From: Gigaspora rosea
Taxonomy: Eukaryota > Glomeromycota > Glomeromycetes > Diversisporales > Gigasporaceae
Length of the DNA: 64,000 nt
Reading direction: 5' to 3'
Assembly (NCBI GenBank): GCA_003550325.1
Contig: QKWP01001151.1
Coordinates: 1-64,000, forward strand
Shown: piece after piece, positions 1-10,944 of the stretch
Numbering within the stretch: the first letter of the stretch is position 1
How the letters are laid out: every line of letters begins with the position of its first letter
Notes under the pieces: generated by a model
The model's input: only the letters and a program-made list of their open reading frames with translations
What the model was told of the DNA's origin: nothing
Database searches by the model: none
Position numbers and translations under genes: made by a program

Positions 1-839
1 TAAATCCCAAATATGGTAATATTAAATCTAAAAAAGGTAACCCTAACCTTTCTAAGTAACCCTAACCCTAATTAGGAACGGTTAATGTATATATTGATTA
101 TACTATTTATAGTAGTTTTTAATTTTCTATAAATAAATTTACCCGAAATCCGAAATCGGATAAATAAATAACCCTAATCGGTAAAACTTAGTTTTAAAAA
201 AAAGTTCATTGAACATCTACTATATTCGGAAGATTATTTTAATTAAATAACGGATCGGATATACTTAGTTTGGGGGCCCGATCAGAAGATCCGGCTTTTT
301 TCCAAATTTGGGTATATTCTAAGTATTTAATTTCCGATTATATAAATAAAATAGATTTAATATAAATAATAATATCGTTTTAATTAAATAATTAATAATA
401 ATTATACAAATATTTAATTTGCATAAATTACGATACATATTTGTAATCATTTAATTATTAAAATGAAACAAATAAAGAATAATTTTAATTAATAATTAAT
501 TAAATTAATTAATTTTATTTAAAATACGTCCGTAAATAGAAATTTATAATAAAAGAAATTAAATTAATTTCTAGAAATAAAGTTCTATTTTAAATCGGGT
601 TATCCGGTTGGTATATCAAATACAAATATTTTTCAAAGAAGAATAGTGTTTTATAGTTAGGAGTTTGTAATAGTTTGATAGGTATAAAAAGGACGCCTAT
701 CTGGTGAACTTGGTTACATTGTCAACCTTACAAACATAGCTACGTCTAACTGAGGAGTTCCAATAAGAACAAAATCGATCTTAGACTGCGCGTTGAAAAC
801 CCTAACCCTATCCCCTGCATTCTATCTTCTCCTTGCTTG
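1..839. other. AT-rich region with telomere-like motifs and a TATA-like box
   Basis: No coding signal is seen. Two short CCCTAA-type runs occur at about 58-71 and 799-811, too short to be a telomere. A TATA-like TATAAAAAGG lies at about 683-692 and could belong to the 5' side of the following LINE relic or to an unrelated promoter. There is no RNA or protein evidence for a transcript. Confidence 0.4.
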
Positions 840-1750
840 TACCACTTGAAAACCACCATCAAAGAAGTCACTAGAATTACAAACCACCTCCGTTGGAAAA
901 ATCAGAACAGAATCCAGAAATAGGCAAATACTTTCACTGATCTTTAGTTTAACCTAATGCTAACCTATCATTCTTTCGAAGAAAAACCTTCATCTATGCA
1001 TACTAACCTGAATTATTCTAAGCTAAAAAGTTTCAAGATAAAACTGCTTTCAGACGAATTACCCACACACCTAAAACTACACCTTTGTAACCCAGCAAAA
1101 CACTCAAATTATCTCGCCCCGTTGTAGAAATGAACTGGAAACCATAACACACCTGCTAATCTGCTAATATAACCCCTCCTCACTGGACTCTCTTATCTGG
1201 GATACTATCAATACACTAGCTGCGGAATTAACAATAAATACTATACGAATATTCAACTTCATCTCATCATACAGGTACCTTCATTAAACATGCCAACTAC
1301 CACTAGGATTTATTACAGCTGCGACACTTGCCTTTTTGTGAACATAGCAGACCAAAAAAAATTTGCCCCATTATTACACCACCTAATAATCATGTTAATA
1401 TACCATGAATTTTGGTTACCTTCCTGTCAATACTTTCACGACCCTATTCTCCCTAACCCTCCTCAAATAAACAGTCTACCCTATTCACCTACTCCTACAT
1501 TAGCTACGTCGACCATTAATACTAAAGTCCAACAATACATCACTAATGGACACTTACATAAAACACACCTATACGACTAGAGATTTATGACCTTTCTAGT
1601 ACAGCTTAGGTCGAGAGTAAAGTAGCTCTTTCCCCTACCTCACCTTCTTTCTTATAAAATTGTATATAACTATATGTAATTATTATTTGAATAAATAAAG
1701 AGTAGAGAAAGGATAGACCTCGTTGTATTAAAAAAAAAAAAAAAAAAAAA
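840..1750 (+). mobile_element. 5'-truncated LINE (non-LTR retrotransposon) 3' end with poly(A)
   Basis: This is the C-terminal tail of a LINE reverse-transcriptase protein followed by its 3' UTR and a 21-base A run (1730-1750). In one frame at about 1116-1164 I read PRCRNELETITHLLIC, the Cys/His segment (CPxC...H...C) that follows the RNase H domain in Tad/jockey-like LINE proteins; the first Cys position reads Ser here. Further on, in a shifted frame at about 1290-1440, comes a segment with FWLPSCQ, the usual W-x-x-R-C tail region. The 96-codon open frame at 1290-1577 is part of this decayed tail and not a gene of its own. The copy is broken by several frame changes and lacks endonuclease and RT core. 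Assignment to a LINE is good; the clade is inference. Confidence 0.6.
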
Positions 1751-1802
1751 CTCAATTTTTGAAAAATTGTAAAAATGGGCCCTTTTAATAGGAGACGCCC
1801 CA
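1751..1802 (-). repeat. Lone terminus of the 342-bp TA-MITE family
   Basis: Read on the minus strand this starts TGGGGCGTCTCC, continues with AAAAGGGCCCATTTTTACA and then a CAAAAATTGAG stretch, matching the left end of the complete MITE at 6546-6887. It is followed on the plus strand by TA at 1803-1804, the expected target dinucleotide. The copy stops exactly where the LINE poly(A) run begins, so either the LINE landed in it or the rest was deleted. Confidence 0.6.
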
Positions 1803-1804
1803 TA

Positions 1805-2640
1805 TAGTTTAGTAGATATTGGCAAAATTTATTATTATTTTTGAGCTTTTTATTCAACAAAATTGGATCAAGTGCACCATAAAAGCCAAAAAGCATGTAA
1901 CAATATGGAGTACCACAATCTTGATATTCAACAACACTATAATACTTTTTATAGATCCAAATATACTATTATCTTTTTTTTTATATCCAATCAAAGTATT
2001 AATTATTGATTGAATAATAATATCAAAATACTTGGTGACTGCTATAGGATCAAGATGTGCAAGCTGAGCTCTTTCTGAGGCTTTTTAAAAATTTTTAAAG
2101 AAAAGTTTCTCAGTATCAATCTCATTTTTAGCATATATCATGACAATGGGGCTATATAGATTAGCAGGGTTTATAGTTATGAATAGTAAAGGTGCACTAT
2201 CTTATATAGTAACAGCACATATTTTACTTTGCATACATGCATATGATTGACAAAATGTGGAACTAGTAGAGTTGATATTCCTAAGTAATTCAATAATTGC
2301 TAGGTTACTAATAAGCTATTTATTTTGTTCTTTTTTAATAGCTATCTAATGATGCTACCTGAAACTCTTTTGGCCAAAAACTGAAACTAGTTTTAAATAT
2401 CTCTGAAATTCTAAAACTATGTTAAAAACCCAAAACTATATTAAAACCCAAAATAAAATAGTATTATCTAAAACTATCTTGGCTCAATGCAGGAGTAACT
2501 TATTATTGGGTATTGTTAAAAAATTTTCACACATACCCAATTAATAAATTGGTTGCAATTAACAATATGTTTTAACGTATGTATACACATATGTATATAT
2601 ATTCATATAAATATATTGCTAGCACTTGAGCTCTAGTATA
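1805..2640. other. AT-rich intergenic, nothing recognised
   Basis: Only short frames of unbiased AT-rich composition are present. No domain, terminal repeat or tandem structure was recognised. Confidence 0.4.
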
Positions 2641-3240
2641 CTGCCAATTATCAATTTTTTTATTGTTTTCTTTATTTATTTTTTTTATTTATTTATTTAA
2701 TTATTTTTTTTTATTTTGTTTTTTTAATTATTTTTTAATTATTTTTCATTTTTTTAAGTTTTCAGTTTATTTTTGTTTTTTTATTATTTTTTATTTTTAT
2801 AATTTTTTTTCTTTTTTTCACTTTATTCTTTTTTTTTATTTTTTATTTTAACAATTTTTTTGATATACTTTTATTTTAACTTTTTTTTTATTTTTTTTAT
2901 TTTTTTTATTTTTTTTATTTTTTTTTATTTTTTTTATTTTTTTTATTTTTTTTTATTTTTTTTATTTTTTTTTATTTTTNTGAGCCATTTTTAGCTGAAC
3001 CATTTTTTAGCTAACCGTTCAAGAGCCGACGGCTCAAAATCGTTTTTTTATTTTTATTGAAAATTTTTTTTTGGGTTTTATTTTTTATTTTTTTCATTTT
3101 ACTTTTTTTCAGTTTTATTTTATTTTATTTTTTTATAATTTTTCTTTTTTTGCTTTGTTTGTTTTTTTTATTTTAAAAATTTTTTTTTCAATTAAATATT
3201 TTAATTGTTTTTTTGTTTTTAAATTATACATTATATTAAA
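2641..3240. repeat. T-rich low-complexity tract (TTTTTATTTTTT)n with one N
   Basis: This is a long run of T blocks separated by single A's, densest at 2880-2979. A single undetermined base lies at position 2980, exactly at the end of the repeat. A short non-repetitive island, 2981-3045, contains two near copies of GAGCCATTTTTAGCTGAACC-like words. Open frames here encode only Phe/Leu/Tyr-rich low complexity and are not genes. Confidence 0.8.
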
Positions 3241-3726
3241 ATTTTTTATTGTTATATTTAAAATAATTTTTAAAGTAACTTTATTATTTTGTTTTATTTC
3301 TTCACAACTCATACTATCCATATACATAATGGCAAGTTCACGCTTTGTTTTTAAAACTCTGCTACTTGCAATTAGATTAAAATAATGAAAGCTTCATTAT
3401 AGTGGAAAGCATCATTATAATCTTCAAAAGCACTGAGACTATCTATTACAAAAAGCAAGCTCATAATAAGCATATATTTTACAACTCTTTTTGCACTATT
3501 GTATATTTGTCTCAAATACTTTTATATAAAAATATACTAGAATTGCCTTATAGTATACTGCTTCAAAATTCTTTGTAAAGTTTTTTTTTTGAATTTTCAC
3601 TTATTTTTAAGCCAATTATTTACATCATTTGCAGTATCATTAGAATTAATATTTATATCTTTAATACAAAATTTAAATGAACTCTTGAGACTGCTTTGCA
3701 ATAATTAAATTAAATCTGAGAAATTA
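3241..3726. other. AT-rich intergenic, nothing recognised
   Basis: This lies downstream of the kinase pseudogene (which is on the minus strand). No motif was recognised. Confidence 0.3.
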
Positions 3727-4606
3727 CTAGTACATTTTCAGTTTTAAAAATATAATTATCAAATTTTTATTAGTCTCCGACTTAAAATTGCTAAAAATCT
3801 CAACTTTTTTTATTTGTGACCGAAACTCTTGAGACAGACTTGCAATAATTACAATAGGTTCAGAGGAATTATTAGTACATTGTTCTGCTTTAAGAATATT
3901 TTCAAATTTTTTAACAATCTCTAACTTTAACTTCGTTTTTTGTAGTTTGTTTTTTGGAAATGAAACCCAACATGTTTTGTAAAGGCTTACATATTCAATG
4001 AGGATGGTTTGATTTATATATTTATAATAATTTGGTGTAGTCTTGGGTTTTGAAAAAGCGGTCTTCCTGTAGTTAACTCCCAATACAATACACTGAGGCT
4101 ATAAATATCAAATCTAAGGTCTCACTCATACTTTGAGTAAAAATACATTGTGACTCTAAATAAGCAATTGTATCATTTATTTCACTTGTCCTTGTACATT
4201 ATCATTACATAATTTACATAATTTACATAATTTGGATAATTCTAGATCTGCCATCATCACTTGCTTGTTATGAATTAGAATGTGTTTTGAATACTAAGTT
4301 GAAATAAAAATGCTTAAGGCATAATTATTAAAAGTCTAATGAAAAAAATTCTTACTAGGTCATAGTGTATAATAGCTTCCTTGTGCAAAAATTTCAAGCC
4401 ATGTGCAAGATCTTTAGTGAACCATATCTGTTGCACAAATTTTAATTTATATTCATTATTTTTGAAATTATTTCTTAAATAATCAATTACATAGTGCTTA
4501 TGTACAGGGTCTATTAATATACAAATTAAGAATCTAAAAATTATTGGTATAATTATTAATATACGGATAGTAATCTACTTTATGAAGAAGCTGTACCTAA
4601 AATAAA
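3727..4606 (-). pseudogene. TKL-like protein kinase pseudogene (HYDL, DLE variants)
   Basis: The kinase subdomains appear in order on the minus strand. LHKVDYYPYI (alpha-C/beta-4) is near 4557-4590 and YLRNNF near 4475. The catalytic-loop helix DLAHGLKFLH is near 4385-4415, followed by the loop IIHYDL near 4360. A 62-bp intron (4294-4355, donor GTAAGA, acceptor TTAG) comes next, then YSKHILIHNKQVMMADLELSK-type sequence near 4231-4293. AYLESQC lies near 4150, DIYSLSVLYWELTTG near 4080 and EYVSLYKTCW near 3975. The layout matches the fungal TKL-like kinases with HRDLHSKNIL / IADFGLSK / SDIYSLGVLLWE. The Arg of HRD reads Tyr and DFG reads DLE, both expected to abolish catalysis. At least three frame changes separate the blocks, near 4430, 4180 and 4110-4050, and an in-frame stop occurs before DIYSL. 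An acceptor-like TTTTAG precedes the first block at 4597, so a 5' exon may lie upstream. The gene is decayed, not a live pseudokinase. Confidence 0.72.
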
Positions 4607-6545
4607 ATTTATAAAACATACCACAATTATTGAGTTATTATTGTTGAGGTATTAGGCTTCTTTCAACTCACCAATGATTATTTCAAAGATACTACATCTC
4701 ACCTGTACTCAGTTTGCCAACAAATATATTTTGCAACTGATTAATTTACTAACATGTTTATTTTGTAGATAGTATATTTACTGAAAGCTTGTCAATTACT
4801 GCATCAGTACAGTAATTGTTTTTAAATTACTAAAACTTTTTATAGAAAAATTGTTTACCAATAATTATATATATATACACAGTATAACTGAATTCTACAA
4901 AGTTACCAATCAGTATTCTGAAAAATTATTTTATAAGTTACAATGATTCAAAAATAGACTTGCTTTTAAATTACTGAATTATTATATCTCTTTAAAGAAC
5001 AATTTTTTTTTAAAAAAAATGTTCCTAACCTTGTAGAGATTAGTTCTATATTTAAAGCCATTAGCAAATTTTTATAATTGTTCCCTTGTTTTTCTGTAAA
5101 AATTTTAGCGATTTAAAAAAAAATTATGTATTTCTGGCGCAGTAATCAAAATACATTTTACTAGCAGGACGGGCTTTCATTCTGATTGGCTAATGTTTGC
5201 AGATTATTTGATGATGTTCAAATCTGATTGGCTAATAAAAAATGAGTGCAAAAAAATTTTAAAAATTATCAGATAAAAGAAAATATATTTAAACTATAAA
5301 TTTGAATTTATTCTTACAATTTTTAACTGTTGATCTTGTTGTCAATGTCAAATGCATATCTTGTTAAACTTAATAATAAAAAAGTTTTTAAACTTATAAA
5401 TTCTTTAAATATATGTATTGATAATCTTTATTAACAAATCTCTTACTAACTAGTATATAGTTTAATAACTAGATAAAAAATGAACAAATAACGAATTAAA
5501 AAGAGCCATAACTATCAATGAGAGAAATACACACGCATAAAAAGAGCAGTATTAAATGTCATTTAAAATGTAAATGAGTATTTTAAATACAAATGTTTCT
5601 TTTATTAATTATTCAAAATTAAAAGCTTCCAAGGTGTATAATAATTTTCGACAACTTTGATAAAAATCAAGATATTCTAGATACTTTCAGTGATTTATGA
5701 ATTTTAGATATTATAACGTATCAATGGACAGCTGGAATAATACTGAACCCAATTGAGTGTTTAAATATTTTTGAACATACTATGATTGTTGCTTTGGTAA
5801 AATTTTTAATGTTTTTATACTGTTTACTTTTAAATTTTTTATTTAAATTTGGTTAAACTTTACTTGCTTTACAGATTATTTTTAGACAATAATACTCTGT
5901 TATCGAAATTATTTATATTAGATGTAAGCAATAAAGATCCTATACTTGTGTTACTGAATTTATTCCAAAATATTGCACAAATTCAATTAATTAAATTCCA
6001 AGATGTAATACAAAAATTCTAGATATAAAAACTCTACTGAAGCCTAATTATTGGAGTCATCAATTATGTTATAATTTCTTTAGAATTATTCGTTACCGCA
6101 TGGCTAGTTTTTGTTCTTTTAATTTATATGCACTAGTTATCTACTTTACACACAGCAAACTACTTGATACTATATTTTATTTATCAATTAATCTTTAAAG
6201 TTTATAAAATATACCATAATACACAAATAATTTATTTAATAATATACATCGATTTTGATACAATTAGTATTACTGAAGACAAAGTCATAACTTGTGGCTA
6301 TAACTGTAATTTCATATTTAATCTTGTAATTTTATTTTTTATTCACTTTGAAACAAATTTATTTAATTGTAAACAGATAAAAAAAATTATCTATATAAAC
6401 CTTAAATTTCCATATCACAATTTTTGTTTCCATCTATAATTTTGAAAAAAAATAAAATATATGGATTAAAAATTTATTAAGGATAATATATATTTGTTTT
6501 TGAGAAGAAGTAAAAGACTATAATAATAGATTGCATATAATTATA
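4607..6545. other. AT-rich intergenic, nothing firm
   Basis: No protein domain was recognised on either strand. TGATTGGCTAAT-like words occur twice at about 5180-5236. A 5' exon of the kinase could hide in the first few hundred bases, but I could not identify one. Confidence 0.3.
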
Positions 6546-6887
6546 TTGGGTGTCTTTAATTAAAAGGGCCCATTTTTACATTTTTTTGAAAAATGAGTTT
6601 TTGTTAGATTCATATAAATTTTGACAAGATTGACTTTTTTTAATTATAAATGGAAGTCTATTTACATAATAAAAAATCAAGATAATGTAAAAAGAAAAAT
6701 TACATAAGGCTGCGTAAAGCCAACACGTCACGAGTTTACCCGATAGTCACCTGCCGTCTTTAACCAATCAATATTGTGAAATTTGATTAATCCCAGATCA
6801 GTCCGAAAATCAAAACAAATAATTAAACTCAAATATCTCAAAATAAAATATATGTAAAAATGGGCCCTTTTAATTGAAGACACCCCA
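6546..6887. mobile_element. 342-bp MITE, TA target duplication (Tc1/mariner-like)
   Basis: The left end TTGGGTGTCTTTAATTAAAA and right end (reverse complement) TGGGGTGTCTTCAATTAAAA form inverted repeats. Both continue with GGGCCCATTTTTACAT. TA flanks both sides (6544-6545 and 6888-6889). There is no coding capacity. A second terminus of the same family is at 1751-1802. Assignment to the mariner superfamily rests on the TA duplication alone. Confidence 0.8.
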
Positions 6888-7220
6888 TATGTCAATCTTG
6901 ATATGTAGAAACAATTTTATGTTTTCAAGATCTCATCTTTTAGGAATGTTTAATTTTTTGAATGTGTGTTATCATTTTCAAATCTGTTTTGATGGAACAT
7001 CGTCTTTGGAAAAGAATCAATTGGATTGAATTCAGATACAAGATGTAAGATTGAAGAATATAAGGAATTTATTCAGGTATAGGTTCATGTTGTAAGGAAG
7101 CATCCTCATAAGCAAAAGCATGATGTGTGTATTTGTGGAAAATGAGTCAGGTTGACTATGCGGTTACTAACATTATGACACAATAGCATTTGGCATAGGT
7201 AGGAAAAAAGATTTGTGAAT

Positions 7221-7445
7221 TGTGACAGATTAAAATGAAATCAGATTAAAATGAAATTTTTCTATTTTTTAAGCAAAATTTTAAAATTTTTTAGAGGACA
7301 TTTTTTGGGGTTTGTTTAGAATTAGAGTTAGGGTTTAGGGTTAGAGTTATTAATAAATAAGTATATGTAGGTTTTATAAGCTTTAAAGGTGAGCAAGAGA
7401 GGTCCTCAGTTTCATTTTAATCTAATTTCATTTTAATCTGCCACA
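7221..7445. mobile_element. 225-bp MITE with 5-bp target duplication TGAAT
   Basis: The terminal inverted repeats begin TGTGACAGATTAAAATGAAA on the left and TGTGGCAGATTAAAATGAAA (reverse complement of the right end). Each holds AGATTAAAATGAAA twice in tandem. TGAAT occurs directly on both sides (7216-7220, 7446-7450). The interior carries GTTAGGGTTTAGGGTTAG (about 7327-7344), a telomere-like motif. Superfamily undetermined. Confidence 0.75.
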
Positions 7446-7903
7446 TGAATTATTGAAGGAAACGATTGTTTTTTTGAACATGTGTGTGTTGAAGAAAACT
7501 GATTATAATATTGGCGAGAGAAGTGTGGGTTTGAAAAAACTATAAAACAATATGAGATCCATATTTGGTTTTGAATAAGCAGATAAAAAACTTTTAATTT
7601 CTTGCATAAAATAATACACCAAGAATATTGTGTACCATGAATGAAAATTTCCAATTTTAGTGATTATTTAATATGGGTGATAAGGTTAAATAAATTCGAG
7701 CCAATCATTTATATTATATTAATAATTATTGAGTATAAAAGTTACTATTTGATCAGAAATTATAAGCCCGATTATGAATTTCTTATGAGTCGCTTATATA
7801 TTTTTGTATGTAACCTGCTATACTATAAATTTTGTAAGTATGTACCTGATACTTATAAATTTTTATACTTTGTTACCATTATAATATTTAAATATATATT
7901 TTA

Positions 7904-8380
7904 GGCCTGCAAAGTTGATTTTTCGTTTTGTATTACATTTTTTTATTTTTTTATTTTTTTTATTTTTTTTATTTTTTTATTTTTTATTATTTTTTTTATT
8001 ATTATTTTTTATTATTATTTTTTTTTTATTATTTTTTTATTATTTTTTTATTATTTTTTATTATTTTTATTTTTTTTATTTTTTTTTTTTTTTTTTTTTG
8101 CAAATCGAATAATTTAAATTTAAGGTTATACAAGTTTAATTTTTCATTTTGCACAACAAGGAATCAAAAAATTGGGCCTGCAGTCATTAGTCAGTCCTAT
8201 TAACAATTACAGAAAATTAAAGTCTTCATTGTGTGATACAGAATAAAAGTAGCAGGAAAAAATATATGTCAAAAATCAAACAATTGGCACAACTGAGATT
8301 TAAATTAAAAAATAATTTGAAAAAAATTGAAAAAATGTGATGCCAGGTAATACAAAATGAAAAATCAACTTTGCGCAGCC
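7904..8380. mobile_element. 477-bp MITE with TTA target duplication and T-rich core
   Basis: The termini are GGCCTGCAAAGTTGATTTTT and, on the reverse complement, GGCTGCGCAAAGTTGATTTT, continuing into CGTTTTGTATTAC / CATTTTGTATTAC. TTA flanks both sides (7901-7903, 8381-8383), suggesting a PIF/Harbinger-type insertion. The core at 7935-8098 is (T)nA low complexity. The right half also contains words shared with a related copy at 45533-45700, so the element may be composite. Open frames through the core are low complexity. Confidence 0.65.
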
Positions 8381-8383
8381 TTA

Positions 8384-8649
8384 TAATAATATTATAAAAA
8401 CAAATTGATAAGATTAAGGCAAACCTGAATTGATAAATTTAATATTTATATGATTCAAATAATGTTTTAAAAGTAGCAAAATCTATATAAGCATTTTTAT
8501 TTGTAATAAATGCAGTAAGATTTATCAGAAATAATTATTATTTTAATGAAAGTTATATTCCTAGGGATGAATTTTAAATATATCTTTGTTAATCATGAAA
8601 ATATAGGAACTTTACTCGATCTCGCGAATCCCACATGAGATTTTTAAAA
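8384..8649. other. AT-rich spacer, nothing recognised
   Basis: No motif or terminal repeat was seen. Confidence 0.3.
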
Positions 8650-9160
8650 AATCGGGAATTACCCATCAATAATCACAATTAATAGTAATCAAAAGATCAA
8701 TTACAAGTGTAAGTATGGTACCATACAACTTTGAGTTCAGACAATGCTAAAATTTGTAATTAAATACCTTGCATATAATTTTTCAGAAAATAAAAATCAT
8801 AAATCAGCATGAATAGAAATTAATAATAGATAATAAATTATTCAAATATTTCGTTTAATAAATAATATTAACTGACTTGACTTGAATAAAATTGTTATAG
8901 GCCAAATCAGCATGGACAATAAACTAATAAGAAGTGCATACATTATTTTTGGATACTTTAACAAATTATCTTATACTTTCCGGCTAAATAAGTGACTTAA
9001 TGAAGAATTACTTAAGAAACAGCAAAAATTTTTGATATATTTTAGACTATGCTTATATATAAATATAAAGTAATAGCTTATTTCAAATATACCTACTATG
9101 TTTTATAATCATCACTGACTAAATTAATGAAAATAAGAAACTAAATTAGAAGTGAATATT
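8650..9160 (-). repeat. Dispersed repeat, copy A (inverted relative to 45890-46385)
   Basis: The reverse complement of this segment aligns over roughly 0.5 kb with 45890-46385. Shared landmarks include TTCACTTCT, AATTTAGTC(A/G)GTGAT, TAAGCATAGTCTAA, AAGTCACTTATTTAG, GTATAA(A/G)ATAATTTGTT and TGTCTGAACTCAAA. Identity by eye is about three quarters with indels. No coding sense or terminal repeats were recognised, so the class is unknown. Confidence 0.65.
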
Positions 9161-9368
9161 GTAAGTACCGGTACTATTTATTTTCGGGCACTCATACAGC
9201 CAGAGATCTAGATGATTTTCCCGCAATAGAAAATAAAGGATATTCATATGGTATAGTTTTTTAAATAGATATTTTATATTCTCTTACCATATAATTCAGC
9301 CATTCATCCTATTCAGATCTTATGTACTCTCTAAAACACCTATGTATTTTAAAAACCATACTGTGCGT

Positions 9369-10270
9369 TGTGAACGTGTGATTCAGGAATCATATACTAA
9401 AACTCCCTAATAACATCTATAACTAATCTAAACTCTATACAACTATCAGCCAAGACTTCTAGTTTCTTGATTTGGTAGGCAGAAAGAGGTGAGGAAGATT
9501 TGGTCCGGGTTTCAAGATTCGTAGGGTCTTACTAATATCCTCTGTAGAATGATAGTAGTATAGTAAGGTCATGGGATAAGAACTATCAGTTGCCAATTGG
9601 GCTTCTGGATTTCACAGATAAGTTCTATTATTATATCGATCATAAGTCCGATTAGGTTCTGAAAGCAGTCAGAGATTGACAATCAAGATTACAAGGTTCA
9701 ATTATTGTTAGATAAATAAGGTAATCAATAGTATATTCACAGAATTTATCTATATAAGGGGTTAATTACTAATCTACTTTTACTTTTATATCAATTGCGA
9801 CAGATAAATTTTTTGGGTATCACAGAAATAAGATAAACTAATACAACGAACAAGTTTATAAGAACAATAGTGGTTTCTATGGGACAACTAAGTATACGTT
9901 TTATTTATATAACAAGAAAATAGTACAAAGAGCAAAGTCTAGAGCTAACACTTCTACTCTAATTTCGAAGATTGAGACTCTCTAAGTATAACTTGACTTA
10001 ACTATCACCAACTCAACTGAGTTATTATTCAGCTAGACAAGCTAAGGCTCTTATATACTTTTTGATTAGAGACTAAAAAGCTATAAAAGGTTCTTATCAC
10101 TCCTTTATCTTCTTTTTATCCTGCAAATTATTTTAATCTTTTACATCCTACAAATTACTTAGTTCTTTCAGATCTTTTAATAAAAAGGATTTAAAAGATA
10201 TAAGAGATCCGTAATCATTGATCCCTCTATAATATTAACTACTAAAAAATAGTATATATATATTAAAACA
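9369..10270 (-). repeat. Isolated Ty3/gypsy LTR (902 bp), same family as the 17-28 kb element
   Basis: The LTR is TG...CA bounded (TGTGAAC at the left, TTAAAACA at the right) and aligns over its whole length to the LTR at 27076-27976, with about a tenth of positions differing, mostly transitions. No target duplication is seen around it, and the sequence to its right shows no polypurine tract. It is therefore either the separated 3' LTR of the 17-28 kb element or a solo LTR whose flanks have changed. Confidence 0.8.
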
Positions 10271-10944
10271 AGTTAAAGCATTGCGCTAATGCTGTGACCT
10301 TGGTTAATTGTATAAATTATATACATGTATTTGCTATTTTTTATGGAAACAATATATTATACAAAATTAGAAAAACTATTAAAAAATATAAATTTATATT
10401 TTAAAAAAAAACATAGTTTCAAATGTCTACTTGAATTGTTAAATATTAGATTATTAGAAGATTAAGTAGTATTTGCTTTGGAGTATTAATAATTATAATA
10501 AAATACAATTTATAATTCTTGAAAAGTTGCAAACAGTGTTTAAAATCCAAATTTGATTTTATGTTCTCAAAAAGACATTTTTAATTTCTTAATATTCCTA
10601 GTAAAATTTTAATGTTCTTAATATAGAAAAATTAAAATTTTTTTAATATTAAAAGAATATATTGAATGTTCCAAATAGAGAACATATTTAATAATTTATG
10701 TTCCAAAAATTGTATAAGAATTAAAAGAATAATAAAAAATCTTTAAATAAATGGTCTTAAAATTTATTTAGAATGTCCAAAGTTTGTTACTTTTGATGAT
10801 TTAAGCTAAAGTAAATTAATTCTTTAAAAAATAAGAAAATTTTAATATACACGAATACATCTACTGTAATAATTAAAAAAACTTGCACAAATTTGCTATA
10901 GGACTACAACACTAAATTTTATTCTAATAATTGAAACAATAGTT
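10271..10944. other. AT-rich spacer with possible hAT end relic
   Basis: At about 10534-10690 the words CAGTGTTTAAAATCC, ATGTTCTC and GAGAACAT recall the hAT-like element at 19864-21140, but no right terminus or target duplication could be fixed. Confidence 0.3.

Noticed and set aside
58-71. Chromosome end (telomere)
   Set aside because: Only about two CCCTAA units, not an array; similar short runs occur internally.
2663-3385. Phe/Leu/Tyr-rich open frames resembling membrane proteins
   Set aside because: They only translate T-rich low complexity and have no conserved motif.
7915-8203. Two hydrophobic open frames
   Set aside because: They run through the T-rich core of a MITE.
9369-10270. 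Canonical solo LTR
   Set aside because: Although TG...CA bounded, no matching target duplication surrounds it, so I left its origin open.
10534-10912. Second copy of the 19864 hAT-like element
   Set aside because: Some shared words, but no convincing right terminus or 8-bp duplication.
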